Shown here: positions 1 through 9,368 of the stretch, one piece after another | How the letters are laid out: each line of letters opens with the position of its first letter | Position numbering within the stretch: position 1 is the stretch's first letter | Source: Saprospiraceae bacterium | GTDB taxonomy: Bacteria; Bacteroidota; Bacteroidia; Chitinophagales; Saprospiraceae | Reading direction: 5' to 3' | Assembly: GCA_029263015.1 (NCBI GenBank) | Contig: JAJCYI010000139.1 | Span: 78,724 to 142,723, forward strand | DNA: 64,000 nt | Position numbers and translations under genes: made by a program | The notes under the pieces: model-generated | Told to the model about the DNA's origin: nothing | Databases searched by the model: none | What the model saw: the letters and a program-made list of their open reading frames with translations, nothing else

Positions 1-426
1 TGCTGCAATAAATCCCTTGAACCAAGATAACATTTCTTGAGAAGGGATGAATAATCCATGATGTCCCATTTCATAACTTCCATTTTCTTCTCTTCTGCCA
101 CCAACTTGAAAATAAACTTTTTGCCCATTTCTTTTCTCAATTTGAATAAGTGCGTTTTTTGTTCGGGTGTTCTTTTTTATTAGGTTAACAGGGTCAACAG
201 ATTCAGGATAGTAGTTTTTAATGCGAACTCCAGATCGCCATTCGGGCATATCGTCAATTTCCTTGTTTGTTGTCATATAAAGCACCTTCAATAAATGCGT
301 CTTTCCTGTACCATTCTCCCCGATAATCACATTGATGCCTGGCGAAAAGTCCATCGCCACTTTGCCAAAGCAAGTGAAATTTTCCAGTTCCAGCCGTTTA
401 ATTTTATTTTTAAAATCTTCTGCCAT
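1..426 (-). CDS. AAA family ATPase, N-terminal part (cut by window edge)
   Basis: The reading frame starts at an ATG at 426 and runs leftward without a stop to base 1, giving the first 142 residues. Residues about 30-40 contain a P-loop (GENGTGKTH) after a short amphipathic N-terminus with ELENFTCFG, the layout of SMC/RecF/OLD-like ATPases in which the Walker A lies near residue 35. A later FIPSQEMLSW stretch recalls the AAA ATPases of small ATPase-nuclease modules. The Walker B and any C-terminal domain lie outside the window, so the role (DNA repair, phage defence or other) cannot be decided. It is transcribed away from icmF, from a likely -7 box at 446-453. Family assignment is secure; function is inference. 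Confidence 0.8.
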   Translation of the reverse strand, partial: MAEDFKNKIKRLELENFTCFGKVAMDFSPGINVIIGENGTGKTHLLKVLYMTTNKEIDDMPEWRSGVRIKNYYPESVDPVNLIKKNTRTKNALIQIEKRNGQKVYFQVGGRREENGSYEMGHHGLFIPSQEMLSWFKGFIAA

Positions 427-445
427 CTTTAATTTTTTGATTGGA

Positions 446-453
446 CAAAGCTA
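446..453 (-). promoter_or_regulatory. Bacteroidota -7 box for the AAA ATPase gene
   Basis: Read on the minus strand this is TAGCTTTG, a full match to TAnnTTTG, 20 bases upstream of the ATG at 426. No clear -33 TTG was seen. Confidence 0.45.
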
Positions 454-511
454 CAAAAAAGCAGGAACGATAACATGCTCCACCATTAAGGGTAGCCAAA
501 CGCTTTTTTCG

Positions 512-519
512 TAATTTTG
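512..519 (+). promoter_or_regulatory. Bacteroidota -7 box for icmF
   Basis: TAATTTTG (followed by C) matches TAnnTTTG. Expected transcription start is near 525, giving a leader of about 100 bases to the ATG at 627. A GTG at 528 would be almost leaderless from this promoter. Confidence 0.45.
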
Positions 520-626
520 CAGCTGCTGTGAGCAGAGTCTCACCAAATCTGTTTCTAAAATATACCTCCCAAACCACCTCCCGACGAATAAACTACAAGA
601 AAAGATATTTCAAACCAAATTATAAA

Positions 627-3600
627 ATGCAAACCATCCTACCATATCATCCAAAAAATAAAATCCGCGTAGTCACTGCCGCTAGCCTGTTCGACGGCCA
701 CGATGCAGCCATCAATATCATGCGTCGCATCATGCAGGCCAGTGGTGCAGAGGTGATCCACCTGGGGCACAACCGCTCGGTTTATGAAATCGTGAACACG
801 GCCGTGCAGGAAGATGTGCAGGGCATTGCCATCACCAGTTACCAGGGTGGGCACAACGAGTTTTTTAAATACATGTACGACCTGTTGCGGGAACGCGGTG
901 CCAGCCACATCAAGATATTTGGCGGCGGCGGCGGCACTATTTTGCCGACCGAGATCGAGGAACTCCAAAAGTATGGTATCAATCGCATTTATTCCCCCGA
1001 CGACGGGCGGGAGCTTGGTCTGCAAGGCATGATAAACGACGTGCTGCAACAATGCGACTTTCCCATTGGGCAAAACCTCAATGGTGAGGTGCAAAAATTC
1101 ACTCAAAAAGATACCGTTTCCATTGCCCGGATGATTTCTTGTGCCGAGAACGATACGGAACATTTTAACACGGCAGTGCGCCCACAATTACAAGCTGTTT
1201 TTGATAAAAACCCGACCCTGAAACAAACGCCTGTGCTGGGGATCACTGGAACGGGCGGCGCTGGTAAGTCTAGTTTGGTGGACGAGATTTTGCGACGCTT
1301 CCTCATTGATTTTGATGATAAAACAATAGCTATAATATCGGTCGATCCATCCAAACGGAAATCCGGTGGTGCGCTGTTGGGCGACCGCATCCGCATGAAT
1401 GCGGTGAACAATGAACGAGTATTCATGCGCTCCCTGGCTACCCGCCAGTCCAATTTGGCGCTGTCCAAGCACGTGAAATCTGCTGTTGAAATATTAAAGG
1501 CAGCGGGTTATGACCTCATCGTTTTGGAGACCTCTGGCATCGGACAATCAGATACCGAAATTGTTGACCATTCCGATGTTTCACTTTATGTGATGACCCC
1601 TGAATTTGGTGCTGCATCGCAATTGGAAAAAATCGATATGATCGATTTTGCAGACATCATCTCCATCAATAAGTTTGACAAGCGGGGCGCACAAGATGCC
1701 TTGCGGGACGTGCGCAAACAATACCAGCGTGCACATACACTTTTTTCTACCAGCGTCGATGAAATGCCTGTGCATGGCACCATTGCTTCGCAGTTCAACG
1801 ATCCTGGCACCAATGTTTTATATGCCAAATTGATCGCTTTATTGAAAGAAAAAAGCAATTCAGAATGGAATTCCAATTTCCATGCACCGGAGGAAATGAG
1901 TGAAAAAATTTACATCATCCCACCAAAACGGGTACGCTACCTTTCCGAAATTTCAGAAAACAACCGCAGGTACGATGAATGGGCCGTGGAGCAGGAAGGG
2001 TTGGCGAGAAAGCTTTTTTCCATCCATCAAACTGTATTGCACTTGGGAGGAGCAGACCTACTAAATGAAGACGATGCTGCCGGAGGATCAGGCATTGTCC
2101 CTGCCCTTATCGAGCAGTTTGAAAAAGTAAAAAAAGAATTCCATCCTTACCTCTGGGACCTGCTTTTGGGTTGGGAAGAAAAGAAAAATAACTACACCGC
2201 TGACGAATATGTTTATCACGTTCGAGGCAAAGAAATAAGGGTGCCGACGAAAACCGAATCCCTTTCGGGCACTAAAATTCCACGGGTCATTTTGCCGAAA
2301 TTCAAAGACTGGGGAGAGATCGTGAAATGGTCGTTGCAGGAGAATGTACCTGGTGAATTTCCCTATACCGCTGGCGTTTTCCCATTCAAGAGAAAGGGCG
2401 AAGATCCTACCCGCATGTTTGCTGGCGAAGGTGGCCCTGAACGCACGAATCGCCGGTTTCATTACCTTAGTGCAGGTATGCCTGCCAGCCGCCTTTCCAC
2501 GGCATTCGACAGCGTGACGCTTTATGGCGAAGACCCCGACCACCGCCCCGATATTTATGGTAAAATAGGCAATTCGGGCGTGAGCATCTGTTGCCTCGAC
2601 GATGCCAAAAAACTTTATTCTGGCTTTGATCTTTGCGATCCCAAGACATCGGTCAGCATGACCATCAACGGGCCGGCTGCGACGATCTGTGCTTTCTTTA
2701 TGAATGCAGCCATTGACCAGCAGTGCGAGTTGTATATCAAAGAGCACAATTTGGGACATTTGGTGGAAGCCAAATTGAAAGAACTGTTTGATAACCAGGG
2801 TGTGAACCGCCCTTCCTATTTTGGTGAAATACCAGAGGGGAACAAAGGCTTGGGTTTGATGTTATTGGGAGTGACTGGAGACCAAATTTTGCCAGCCGAT
2901 GTTTACAATAAATTGAAAATCAAAGCATTGAGCGCCATTCGAGGTACTGTGCAGGCGGACATTCTAAAAGAAGACCAGGCGCAGAACACGTGCATTTTCA
3001 GTACGGAATTTTCACTCAAACTTATGGGCGATGTACAGGAGTTTTTCACACAAAACAACGTGCGGAATTTCTACTCTGTTTCCATCTCCGGATATCATAT
3101 TGCTGAAGCTGGCGCAAACCCGATCACACAATTGGCGTTCACCCTCGCCAATGGTTTTACCTTTGTGGAATACTACTTGAGCCGGGGCATGAAAATCGAT
3201 GATTTTGCCCGCAACCTTTCTTTCTTCTTCTCCAATGGCGTCGATCCAGAATATGCTGTTATTGGGCGGGTAGCTCGACGCATTTGGTCAAAAGCCATCA
3301 AGCATAAATACGGTGCCAACGAGCGTTCCCAAATGCTCAAGTACCACATCCAGACGAGTGGCCGCTCGTTGCACGCCCAGGAGATTGATTTCAACGACAT
3401 CCGCACAACCCTGCAAGCACTGTACGCCATTTATGACAACTGTAACTCCCTGCACACCAATGCCTATGACGAGGCGATCACCACGCCGACCGAAGAAAGT
3501 GTGCGCCGTGCCGTGGCCATCCAAATGATTATTAATCATGAGCTTGGAATGGCAAAAAATGAAAACCCGTTACAAGGTGCGTTCATCATCGAGGAACTGA

Positions 3601-4040
3601 CCGACCTGGTGGAAGCAGCTGTCCTATCTGAGTTTGACCGCATCACCGAACGGGGTGGCGTACTGGGTGCGATGGAGACCATGTACCAGCGGGGAAAAAT
3701 ACAGGAGGAGAGCCTTTATTACGAGCACCAAAAGCACACTGGTGAATATCCGATTATCGGTGTGAATACTTTCCTCTCGAAAAGTGGTTCGCCCACAATA
3801 ATCCCGAAGGAGGTCATCCGCTCGACCGAGGAGGAGAAAATGGCGCAGATCGCTACCCGCGACAATTTGCACAAAGCGAATGGTGAAAAAACGACGGCTG
3901 TACTGAAACGTTTGCAGGAATCGGCGCTGCACAATGAGAATATTTTTTCTGCTTTGATGGAAACCGTAAAAACTTGTTCACTGGGGCAGATTACAAATGC
4001 GTTGTTTGATGTGGGGGGGCAGTACCGGAGGAATATGTAA
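627..4040 (+). CDS. icmF: Fused isobutyryl-CoA mutase (IcmF)
   Basis: An adenosylcobalamin-dependent acyl-CoA mutase with its own G-protein chaperone, interconverting isobutyryl-CoA and butyryl-CoA (family knowledge; some members prefer isovaleryl/pivalyl-CoA). From the ATG at 627 it has 1137 residues, the usual IcmF length. Order: B12-binding domain at about 12-150 with the base-off motif DGHDAA (His25 as cobalt ligand); MeaB-like GTPase at about 200-420 with P-loop GTGGAGKSS near 207; a linker; then the mutase TIM barrel with [14 protein letters not shown] in the C-terminal half. An in-frame GTG at 528 would add 33 basic residues with no domain match, so the ATG is preferred. It stands alone, without other branched-chain catabolism genes. 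The next gene begins 30 bases downstream and could be cotranscribed. Confidence 0.93.
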   Translation: MQTILPYHPKNKIRVVTAASLFDGHDAAINIMRRIMQASGAEVIHLGHNRSVYEIVNTAVQEDVQGIAITSYQGGHNEFFKYMYDLLRERGASHIKIFGGGGGTILPTEIEELQKYGINRIYSPDDGRELGLQGMINDVLQQCDFPIGQNLNGEVQKFTQKDTVSIARMISCAENDTEHFNTAVRPQLQAVFDKNPTLKQTPVLGITGTGGAGKSSLVDEILRRFLIDFDDKTIAIISVDPSKRKSGGALLGDRIRMNAVNNERVFMRSLATRQSNLALSKHVKSAVEILKAAGYDLIVLETSGIGQSDTEIVDHSDVSLYVMTPEFGAASQLEKIDMIDFADIISINKFDKRGAQDALRDVRKQYQRAHTLFSTSVDEMPVHGTIASQFNDPGTNVLYAKLIALLKEKSNSEWNSNFHAPEEMSEKIYIIPPKRVRYLSEISENNRRYDEWAVEQEGLARKLFSIHQTVLHLGGADLLNEDDAAGGSGIVPALIEQFEKVKKEFHPYLWDLLLGWEEKKNNYTADEYVYHVRGKEIRVPTKTESLSGTKIPRVILPKFKDWGEIVKWSLQENVPGEFPYTAGVFPFKRKGEDPTRMFAGEGGPERTNRRFHYLSAGMPASRLSTAFDSVTLYGEDPDHRPDIYGKIGNSGVSICCLDDAKKLYSGFDLCDPKTSVSMTINGPAATICAFFMNAAIDQQCELYIKEHNLGHLVEAKLKELFDNQGVNRPSYFGEIPEGNKGLGLMLLGVTGDQILPADVYNKLKIKALSAIRGTVQADILKEDQAQNTCIFSTEFSLKLMGDVQEFFTQNNVRNFYSVSISGYHIAEAGANPITQLAFTLANGFTFVEYYLSRGMKIDDFARNLSFFFSNGVDPEYAVIGRVARRIWSKAIKHKYGANERSQMLKYHIQTSGRSLHAQEIDFNDIRTTLQALYAIYDNCNSLHTNAYDEAITTPTEESVRRAVAIQMIINHELGMAKNENPLQGAFIIEELTDLVEAAVLSEFDRITERGGVLGAMETMYQRGKIQEESLYYEHQKHTGEYPIIGVNTFLSKSGSPTIIPKEVIRSTEEEKMAQIATRDNLHKANGEKTTAVLKRLQESALHNENIFSALMETVKTCSLGQITNALFDVGGQYRRNM

Positions 4041-4070
4041 ATTTGGTTTATCTTGCAACAAAAATATAAC

Positions 4071-5426
4071 ATGCAAAAACTTGTCATAAATTCACAATTC
4101 ATGGGGGTCAGGCCCTGCGAAATAGAACTTAGGAAATTCATGCTTCTTATTGGTGAGCAAGCAAGTGGTAAGAGTACAATTGCCAAATTAATTTATTTTT
4201 TTCAGACATTACCAGATGCTTTGTATGAAAATGCTTTACTATCTCTCGCAAAAGGACAAACTAACTTTGAATTTGTGAAACATATAAATTTGATTGCACG
4301 TGATAAGTTTTTAGAAACTTTTGGTCCAACAGCAAGAGCTGATTATTTTGAAGTTTATTTTCATTACGATGATTCTTCTTTTTTAAAGATATATCAAGGA
4401 AAGGATAGGTTGACGTATGCTATATTTGAAGATCATTTTGGGCAAAGTGTTGGCGAACAGATCATTAAATTTTTCAATGCTCCTCGTTGGTCGGAAACTG
4501 AAAGGTCTGACGAAATATTTCTGCGGCAAGAATTTAAGAGAAATCTGTACAGCGTTTTTTGCCGTAATAATAGCGACATTACCTATGTTATCGCAGAAAG
4601 AAATACAGTTGTTGCATATCCTAGTATTTTCGAGGAAATTGTAAGTAGTGAAATCGAAAAATTAGTTGAAGATGAGGTTAAAGAGCAAGATTTTGAAAAG
4701 AGGCAACGGCGAGGCAATGAAAAACTTTTAATGGAATTTGTTAAATGGTCAAAAGGTGTCAGAGAAAATTTTAGAAATAATGGACGTACATTCAGAACCG
4801 CTGCTATATATTTACTGAATCGAGATATTTTGTATAAGTTAAATCAAATAGCCGAAAGTATCCTTAAAGGAAAATATAGAAGTGATGATTATGGAGAACA
4901 GATTGAATTAAAAGAAAGTGGTTTAAGGATTTCAATAAAAGACGCTTCTTCTGGCCAGCAAGAAGTTCTGAGGATAATCCAAGGCCTATTCCTTGCTATT
5001 GGACTTAGAAACCGAAAAGAATTCCTGATCGTCGAAGAGCCCGAAGCACATCTTTTCCCAATTGCCCAAAAACACCTCATCAATGCATTTGCGCTATTTT
5101 TGAATACTATACCCGAAGGAAAGCTTATCATCACAACTCATAGTCCATATATTTTAGCATGTATAAATATTTTATTAATGGCCAATTTTACTTCTCAGCA
5201 AGATGGAGAGGTATTAAGGAATCGTGTCAATGATAAGATTTCTGCTGATTTTTGGTTAAACCCTGAAAATTTTAATGCCTATGCCTTAGGTGGTAAAAAA
5301 TACTGTGTTGACATAAAAGACGAAGCCACAGGATTGATTAGTCAAAATTACCTTGACACTATTTCTGAACAATTGGGCATCGAGTTCAGCCAATTATATG
5401 ACCTTTTAACCCAACCTGCCGAATGA
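4071..5426 (+). CDS. OLD-like AAA ATPase, first gene of a putative two-gene defence module
   Basis: 451 residues from the ATG at 4071 (an in-frame TTG lies at 4053). Seen: Walker A GEQASGKST at 28-36; a long charged middle region; an ABC-type signature-like DASSGQQE near 300; Walker B with catalytic glutamates LIVEEPEAHLFP near 320-332; and switch histidine in THSPYIL near 355. This is the AAA_15/AAA_21 layout of ATPases in PARIS, Septu, Gabija-like and related systems. No Toprim domain is fused, so nuclease action would come from a partner. The stop codon overlaps the start of the next gene by four bases, so the two are translationally coupled. Base composition is clearly more AT-rich than icmF, suggesting acquisition. 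The ATPase call is firm; the defence role is inference. Confidence 0.82.
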   Translation: MQKLVINSQFMGVRPCEIELRKFMLLIGEQASGKSTIAKLIYFFQTLPDALYENALLSLAKGQTNFEFVKHINLIARDKFLETFGPTARADYFEVYFHYDDSSFLKIYQGKDRLTYAIFEDHFGQSVGEQIIKFFNAPRWSETERSDEIFLRQEFKRNLYSVFCRNNSDITYVIAERNTVVAYPSIFEEIVSSEIEKLVEDEVKEQDFEKRQRRGNEKLLMEFVKWSKGVRENFRNNGRTFRTAAIYLLNRDILYKLNQIAESILKGKYRSDDYGEQIELKESGLRISIKDASSGQQEVLRIIQGLFLAIGLRNRKEFLIVEEPEAHLFPIAQKHLINAFALFLNTIPEGKLIITTHSPYILACINILLMANFTSQQDGEVLRNRVNDKISADFWLNPENFNAYALGGKKYCVDIKDEATGLISQNYLDTISEQLGIEFSQLYDLLTQPAE

Positions 5427-6082
5427 ACACATATAAGGCCAACAGCGAATTGCTGAACGTACTCTTGCAAGGCCGTCAATACTCACTCAAAGAACAAAAT
5501 GAGCAAGCCATCTGGATCAATGATATTGCCCAAGTCAATGCCAGATTGGAAATTGAAATTTCTATTGAGGAGCGGGAAGGCTGGTTAAAAATGTCAAAAG
5601 GGGCCGATGAAGGAACATTTGGCTTTCTTCAGCTTGACGGCACAAATGGTGTTTTCAGAATTGCTTCTCCGCCAGTCGCTGATACAGCGAGGTTTTCTTT
5701 TGAGAAAGTATATGGATATGACGAAGAAAAAAAAATTCCAAAGACAAAAACCGTAACAGCGGGTTCATGCGACTGTTTGTTCCTGAAAACCAAATGGCAT
5801 TTCTTTGAATTTAAAACAGGTACAACGACTAGAAACAATGCACAGGCCAATGAAAACCGGAAAAAGGCTGAATTGCAATTGGGAAGGACATTGACATTTT
5901 TCAAAGAACGTGCAGCCAGTCAAAACATACCATTCAACGCTGCTTGCGAATGTGTTTTAGTGACTAACCCATCTTTTCCAAAAATAAAAGCGGCAAATAT
6001 CAACCAAGCAATTCGCTTTTTTGGGGAATTTGATGCGCGGCTAACAGAGGTGCAAACAAATCAGATTTATCAAATTTACTAA
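5423..6082 (+). CDS. Small PD-(D/E)XK-like protein paired with the AAA ATPase
   Basis: 219 residues, no family recognised at the level of a name. What can be seen is a nuclease-like core: Asp117 (SCDCLFLK), a turn, then the strand HFFEFKTG with Glu129-x-Lys131, followed by a helix with Gln152 (AELQLGRTL). D...ExK plus a downstream Gln is the pattern of PD-(D/E)XK nucleases of the RecB/Cas4 group. No signal peptide or membrane segment. It starts on the ATG that overlaps the ATPase stop (ATGA), so it is almost certainly its partner. The likely picture is an ATPase sensor controlling this nuclease, as in other two-gene defence modules. The motif is visible; the fold and the defence role are inference. 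Confidence 0.65.
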   Translation: MNTYKANSELLNVLLQGRQYSLKEQNEQAIWINDIAQVNARLEIEISIEEREGWLKMSKGADEGTFGFLQLDGTNGVFRIASPPVADTARFSFEKVYGYDEEKKIPKTKTVTAGSCDCLFLKTKWHFFEFKTGTTTRNNAQANENRKKAELQLGRTLTFFKERAASQNIPFNAACECVLVTNPSFPKIKAANINQAIRFFGEFDARLTEVQTNQIYQIY

Positions 6083-6087
6083 GCCCG

Positions 6088-6852
6088 TCACTCCATCATC
6101 GCCACCACCCTTGCCGGAGCAGCCGAAGCCCCCACGATCTTCAACGGAAAAACGGCAACCTTAAACCCCGAATATGGCAGGGCATCCAGATTCGTCAGTT
6201 GCTCGATATGGCAGTATTCCTTATCCCGGCCCACCAAATGGGCCTCCCAAAACAACTCAGAGTTGTTCGTTTCTTTTGCCTTTTTGATCAAATAAGGCAG
6301 CGGTAAATCCCAGCCCCATTGGTCGATTCCCATTACTTTCACCCCCTGGTCGATCAGCCAGTGGGTGGCCTCGGCGCTCATGCCCGTCCCTTTCTTGAAA
6401 AAGTCTTTTGTGCCCATGTGTTTGTCCCGGCCAGTTTTGATCAGCACGATCATGCCTGGGCTGATTTCGAGGTTCTGGTCTTTCAAAAATTGCTTAATGT
6501 CGGCAGCGGTGATGGCCTCGAAATCGGGTTTGTGTTTCATGTCAATGACGATGCCGTCGCCAAAGCACCAATCCAACGGCACTTCATCAATAGTTTTGGC
6601 TGGCTTTCCGTCGCAAGTGGGGGAATAGTGCCAGGGGGCGTCAATGTGGGTGGTCGAATGCACGCCCAATTTTTGGATGCTGTCGTCGGCCCAGCCGACA
6701 AATCCTTTTGGGAACAGGCGGAACGGTAGGCCAAAAATCCGCAATAACCATTTTGCTTTGCGATGAGGTTTGTGTTTTATTTTCACCTTCATAAAAAAAG
6801 GGTCGCCGGAGTTGTACTGGATTGGTTTGGACAGGTCTATAATTTTCATCAT
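6088..6852 (-). CDS. Cyclase family protein (kynurenine formamidase-like)
   Basis: 254 residues of the putative cyclase family (PF04199), which includes arylformamidase KynB and isatin hydrolase. The metal-binding motif is seen as HSTTHIDAPWHY near residues 67-78, close to the family's HxGTHxDxPxH. The N-terminus MMKIIDLSKPIQYNSGDP is typical; either of two adjacent ATG codons may be used. No signal peptide, so a cytosolic metal-dependent hydrolase. It faces the AAA/nuclease pair tail to tail with only five bases between stops. It is not next to other tryptophan-catabolism genes, so the substrate is open. Family is secure, substrate unknown. Confidence 0.85.
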   Translation of the reverse strand: MMKIIDLSKPIQYNSGDPFFMKVKIKHKPHRKAKWLLRIFGLPFRLFPKGFVGWADDSIQKLGVHSTTHIDAPWHYSPTCDGKPAKTIDEVPLDWCFGDGIVIDMKHKPDFEAITAADIKQFLKDQNLEISPGMIVLIKTGRDKHMGTKDFFKKGTGMSAEATHWLIDQGVKVMGIDQWGWDLPLPYLIKKAKETNNSELFWEAHLVGRDKEYCHIEQLTNLDALPYSGFKVAVFPLKIVGASAAPARVVAMME

Positions 6853-6917
6853 GTTTGGATTTTATTTAGTGGCTCAAGGTAGGAGAAGTTGAAACAATGA
6901 CCAACCCCTCCATAGAA

Positions 6918-6952
6918 CTTTTTCCTTTTTACATTGTCCTTTTTACTTTCCA
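6918..6952 (+). repeat. Heptad word array, word CTTTTTA
   Basis: Five consecutive 7-base units: CTTTTTC, CTTTTTA, CATTGTC, CTTTTTA, CTTTCCA. It ends 12 bases before the MOSC gene start. The word is the complement of the AAAAAGT word repeated at 60485-60526. Confidence 0.6.
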
Positions 6953-6964
6953 TAAACAACCAAT

Positions 6965-7768
6965 ATGCATTTAACAGAAATAAATATATTTCCCATAAAA
7001 TCAATGGGCGGTATTAGCTTGAAGGAAGCTTTGGTGTTGCCAGCGGGGCTGCAATATGACCGCCGTTGGATGCTGCTCAACGAGGATGGCAGATTTATGA
7101 CCCAGCGTCATTTACCAGAAATGGCCAGAATAAAATTTCAATGGAAAGGAAATGGTTTTCAAACAACTTTCAAAGGTGGGAATTTTGAAACCATTGAAAT
7201 ACCTTTTGAAGTACCGGATGTAGAAGCTGTTACTGGGCAGGTTTGGGATGATCAAGTTTTGGTCAAGGAAATGTCGGGTAATTTAAGTGGGTGGTTCAGT
7301 GAGGTGTTAAAAACCAAATGCCGATTGGTACGTATCGTGGAAAATGCCGTGCGGCATAGCCTGAAAGGCAAGCCAGACAAAATATCCAGCTTCGCCGATA
7401 TTACACCTTTTTTAATTATCGGGGAGGCTTCTTTAGAAGATTTAAATAGCCGAATGGAAATACCGATCTCAATGAGCAGGTTTAGGTCGAATTTTGTTTT
7501 TTCTGGAGGCGAGCCTTACGATGAAGACAATTGGGACACATTTAATATTGGTAATATTAATTTCAAAAAATATAAAAAATGTGGGCGCTGCAAAGTCACA
7601 ACCATCGATCAGGAGTCAGGTATTAAAATGGGAGATGAACCATTGAATACTTTAAGTAAATACCGCAAGGAAGAAAAGCAAATGAATTTTGGATTAAGGG
7701 CTTTTTTAAATGAAAATAACATTGGGGATATTGTGAAAATAAATGATGAAATAAAAACTGGAAATTAG
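6965..7768 (+). CDS. MOSC domain protein (YcbX/mARC-like)
   Basis: 267 residues. The N-terminal part is the MOSC_N beta-barrel (IFPIKSMGG, then YDRRWMLLNEDGRFMTQR), and the C-terminal half is the MOSC domain with a conserved CGRCKVTTID stretch near residues 208-217 whose second Cys is the expected molybdenum-sulfur ligand position. Such proteins carry sulfurated molybdenum cofactor and reduce N-hydroxylated compounds (family knowledge). No [2Fe-2S] ferredoxin domain follows as in E. coli YcbX, so a separate electron donor is needed. The ATG at 6965 gives the standard N-terminus. Its stop codon lies inside the left arm of the word palindrome at 7760-7850. Confidence 0.88.
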   Translation: MHLTEINIFPIKSMGGISLKEALVLPAGLQYDRRWMLLNEDGRFMTQRHLPEMARIKFQWKGNGFQTTFKGGNFETIEIPFEVPDVEAVTGQVWDDQVLVKEMSGNLSGWFSEVLKTKCRLVRIVENAVRHSLKGKPDKISSFADITPFLIIGEASLEDLNSRMEIPISMSRFRSNFVFSGGEPYDEDNWDTFNIGNINFKKYKKCGRCKVTTIDQESGIKMGDEPLNTLSKYRKEEKQMNFGLRAFLNENNIGDIVKINDEIKTGN

Positions 7769-7850
7769 AAATTAAGAAATTGGCTTTTACCAATTTTACA
7801 CTGGAGCAAATTAGTGATTAAAATTTCCAATTTTCAAATAATTTCTAATG
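7760..7850. repeat. Word palindrome (AATTAGA / TAATTTC) spanning a gene junction
   Basis: Left arm 7760-7783 consists of AAATTAG-type units and contains the MOSC stop codon (7766-7768). Right arm 7827-7849 consists of AATTTNC-type units and runs into the ATG (7848) of the next gene. The arms are imperfect complements. Confidence 0.55.
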
Positions 7851-8141
7851 AGTAAAAAATACAAAACATATAACATCCACTGTGGAAAATGTGGCGAATA
7901 TGTTTTGACCTATCATAAACATGGTGCGGGAAAAGGGATACTGCGCCTTTATTTTTCTAATATATATTCCCCAGAAAAATTGATTAAAGAATTAAAGGCT
8001 GGGTTTTCTAAAATAAAAGAAGCGCCAAATTTATTATGCCCCGAATGTGAGGAATTATTGGGTGTGCCCGCCATTAGTAAAGGACAGGAATGGGTGTACC
8101 GAATGCGGCAGGGATATTTTCATCGGAAATTGCAAAAATGA
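7848..8141 (+). CDS. Small zinc-ribbon protein, unknown function
   Basis: 97 residues with two Cys pairs, CGKC near residues 12-15 and CPEC near 65-68, the spacing of a zinc ribbon or zinc-binding knuckle. Basic C-terminus (RMRQGYFHRKLQK). No membrane segment or signal peptide. I do not recognise a named family. It follows the MOSC gene in the same direction and its start codon is embedded in the right arm of a word palindrome. Coding status is supported by the Cys pattern and by a good start and stop; role unknown. Confidence 0.75.
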   Translation: MSKKYKTYNIHCGKCGEYVLTYHKHGAGKGILRLYFSNIYSPEKLIKELKAGFSKIKEAPNLLCPECEELLGVPAISKGQEWVYRMRQGYFHRKLQK

Positions 8142-8205
8142 ATAAAGAATGAAAGCTTCTAAATAAAGTCAATTTGTTTCACCACATTTGTAAAAATATC
8201 AAACA

Positions 8206-9354
8206 ATGGAAAAAATTAATGTTTTATTCTTCTCCCTTTTCATGCTTACAGTTTATTGTTGTGGGAATTCAACCATAGAAGAAAAGCCAGCTGTTGCCAA
8301 TTATTCTATTACTGGAATCGTGTTGAATCCTGGCGAAAATGGAATAGTTGTCCTCTCCACTTTCGATCCTGTGTCACAAGAAAAAAATACTTTGGATACA
8401 GCAACGATTGGTGCGGACAATAAATATGTCCTGGAATATAACTTCACAGAACCAGACCTTTTCCGATTGGATTTTCCTGGCCGTCAAAGTGTAATGTTGG
8501 CTATTGATGAAGGGCAGAACATGGTCGAGGTAAATGTGGAAGGTGAGCGAAATGGTCAGATTGAAATTAAAGGGTCGGAGGATAGTGAAAAACTCCTGGG
8601 GTACGATAAATTCAGGGCTGAATCAAACCAACGTTTAATTCGGCCAACATATGATGCCATGAGGGAAGCGGCTAAAGTTGCAGGTGACAATCCGGAAGAA
8701 GAAATAAAAGCGGTGGAGGCTTATGTCGAGGCCAGTAAGGCGCACCGCAAAGAACTGATTGATTATACCGAAAAACATATAGGCACTTCCGTTGCGCTGT
8801 TCGGTACGGTGCTCCGATGGACGGGTGACGACGAAGTAGAAAAGTTAGATAAATTGGTCACGGCTTTTAAAGCTGCACATCCCGGTTTGAAAATGACCAA
8901 AGTAATGGAAGAAAAAGTGGCTCGATATAAAAAAGTAACGATAGGTGTTGTCGCCCCTGCCATTGCGGAAAATGATACAATAGGAAATTTGCTCGACCTG
9001 GCCGATGCCAAAGGGAAAGTTACGCTGATTGATTTTTGGGCATCGTGGTGTGGCCCGTGCCTGCGGCAAATACCTGATTTAAAAGATGCTTATGCCAATT
9101 ACCACGAAAAAGGTTTTGAAATATTTGGCGTGTCCGTTGATTCAAAAGCAGAAAAATGGAAATCGTCCATAATTAAATATGAAATGAACTGGCCTAATGT
9201 TTCAAATTTAAAAGGCTGGGGTTCGGAAGCAGCGGCTTCTTATAATGTAACATTTATTCCATTTAATGTATTGGTTGATGAAGATGGAAAAATAATTGCA
9301 AAAAATTTGCACAGCAAAGAACTGCAAGGAAAACTAGCAGAATTATTGGATTGA
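8206..9354 (+). CDS. TlpA-like thioredoxin-fold lipoprotein with DUF4369-type N-terminus
   Basis: 382 residues. Residues 1-18 form a lipoprotein signal (hydrophobic FFSLFMLTVY followed by Cys). Residues about 30-135 resemble the DUF4369 beta domain common before TlpA domains in Bacteroidota; a helical linker follows; the C-terminal 130 residues are a thioredoxin fold with FWASWCGPC near residue 280 and a cis-Pro region (YNVTFIPF). It would reduce periplasmic disulfides, for cytochrome c maturation or oxidative stress, while tethered to a membrane. Its stop lies 14 bases before the DUF819 transporter ATG, so the two are probably one operon. Confidence 0.9.
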   Translation: MEKINVLFFSLFMLTVYCCGNSTIEEKPAVANYSITGIVLNPGENGIVVLSTFDPVSQEKNTLDTATIGADNKYVLEYNFTEPDLFRLDFPGRQSVMLAIDEGQNMVEVNVEGERNGQIEIKGSEDSEKLLGYDKFRAESNQRLIRPTYDAMREAAKVAGDNPEEEIKAVEAYVEASKAHRKELIDYTEKHIGTSVALFGTVLRWTGDDEVEKLDKLVTAFKAAHPGLKMTKVMEEKVARYKKVTIGVVAPAIAENDTIGNLLDLADAKGKVTLIDFWASWCGPCLRQIPDLKDAYANYHEKGFEIFGVSVDSKAEKWKSSIIKYEMNWPNVSNLKGWGSEAAASYNVTFIPFNVLVDEDGKIIAKNLHSKELQGKLAELLD

Positions 9355-9368
9355 TTTCATTTTTTGAT

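Noticed and set aside
528..626. GTG start that would extend IcmF by 33 residues.
   Set aside because: The extension is basic and has no family match, and the start would be nearly leaderless from the 512-519 box. The ATG at 627 gives the normal N-terminus.
427..626. Possible cobalamin riboswitch before the B12-dependent icmF.
   Set aside because: The leader is only about 100 bases and has no B12-box-like sequence or folded core.
639..1187. Long minus-strand open frame inside icmF, and similar long antisense frames inside the giant genes.
   Set aside because: They lie opposite strongly supported genes with known motifs and show no domain of their own.
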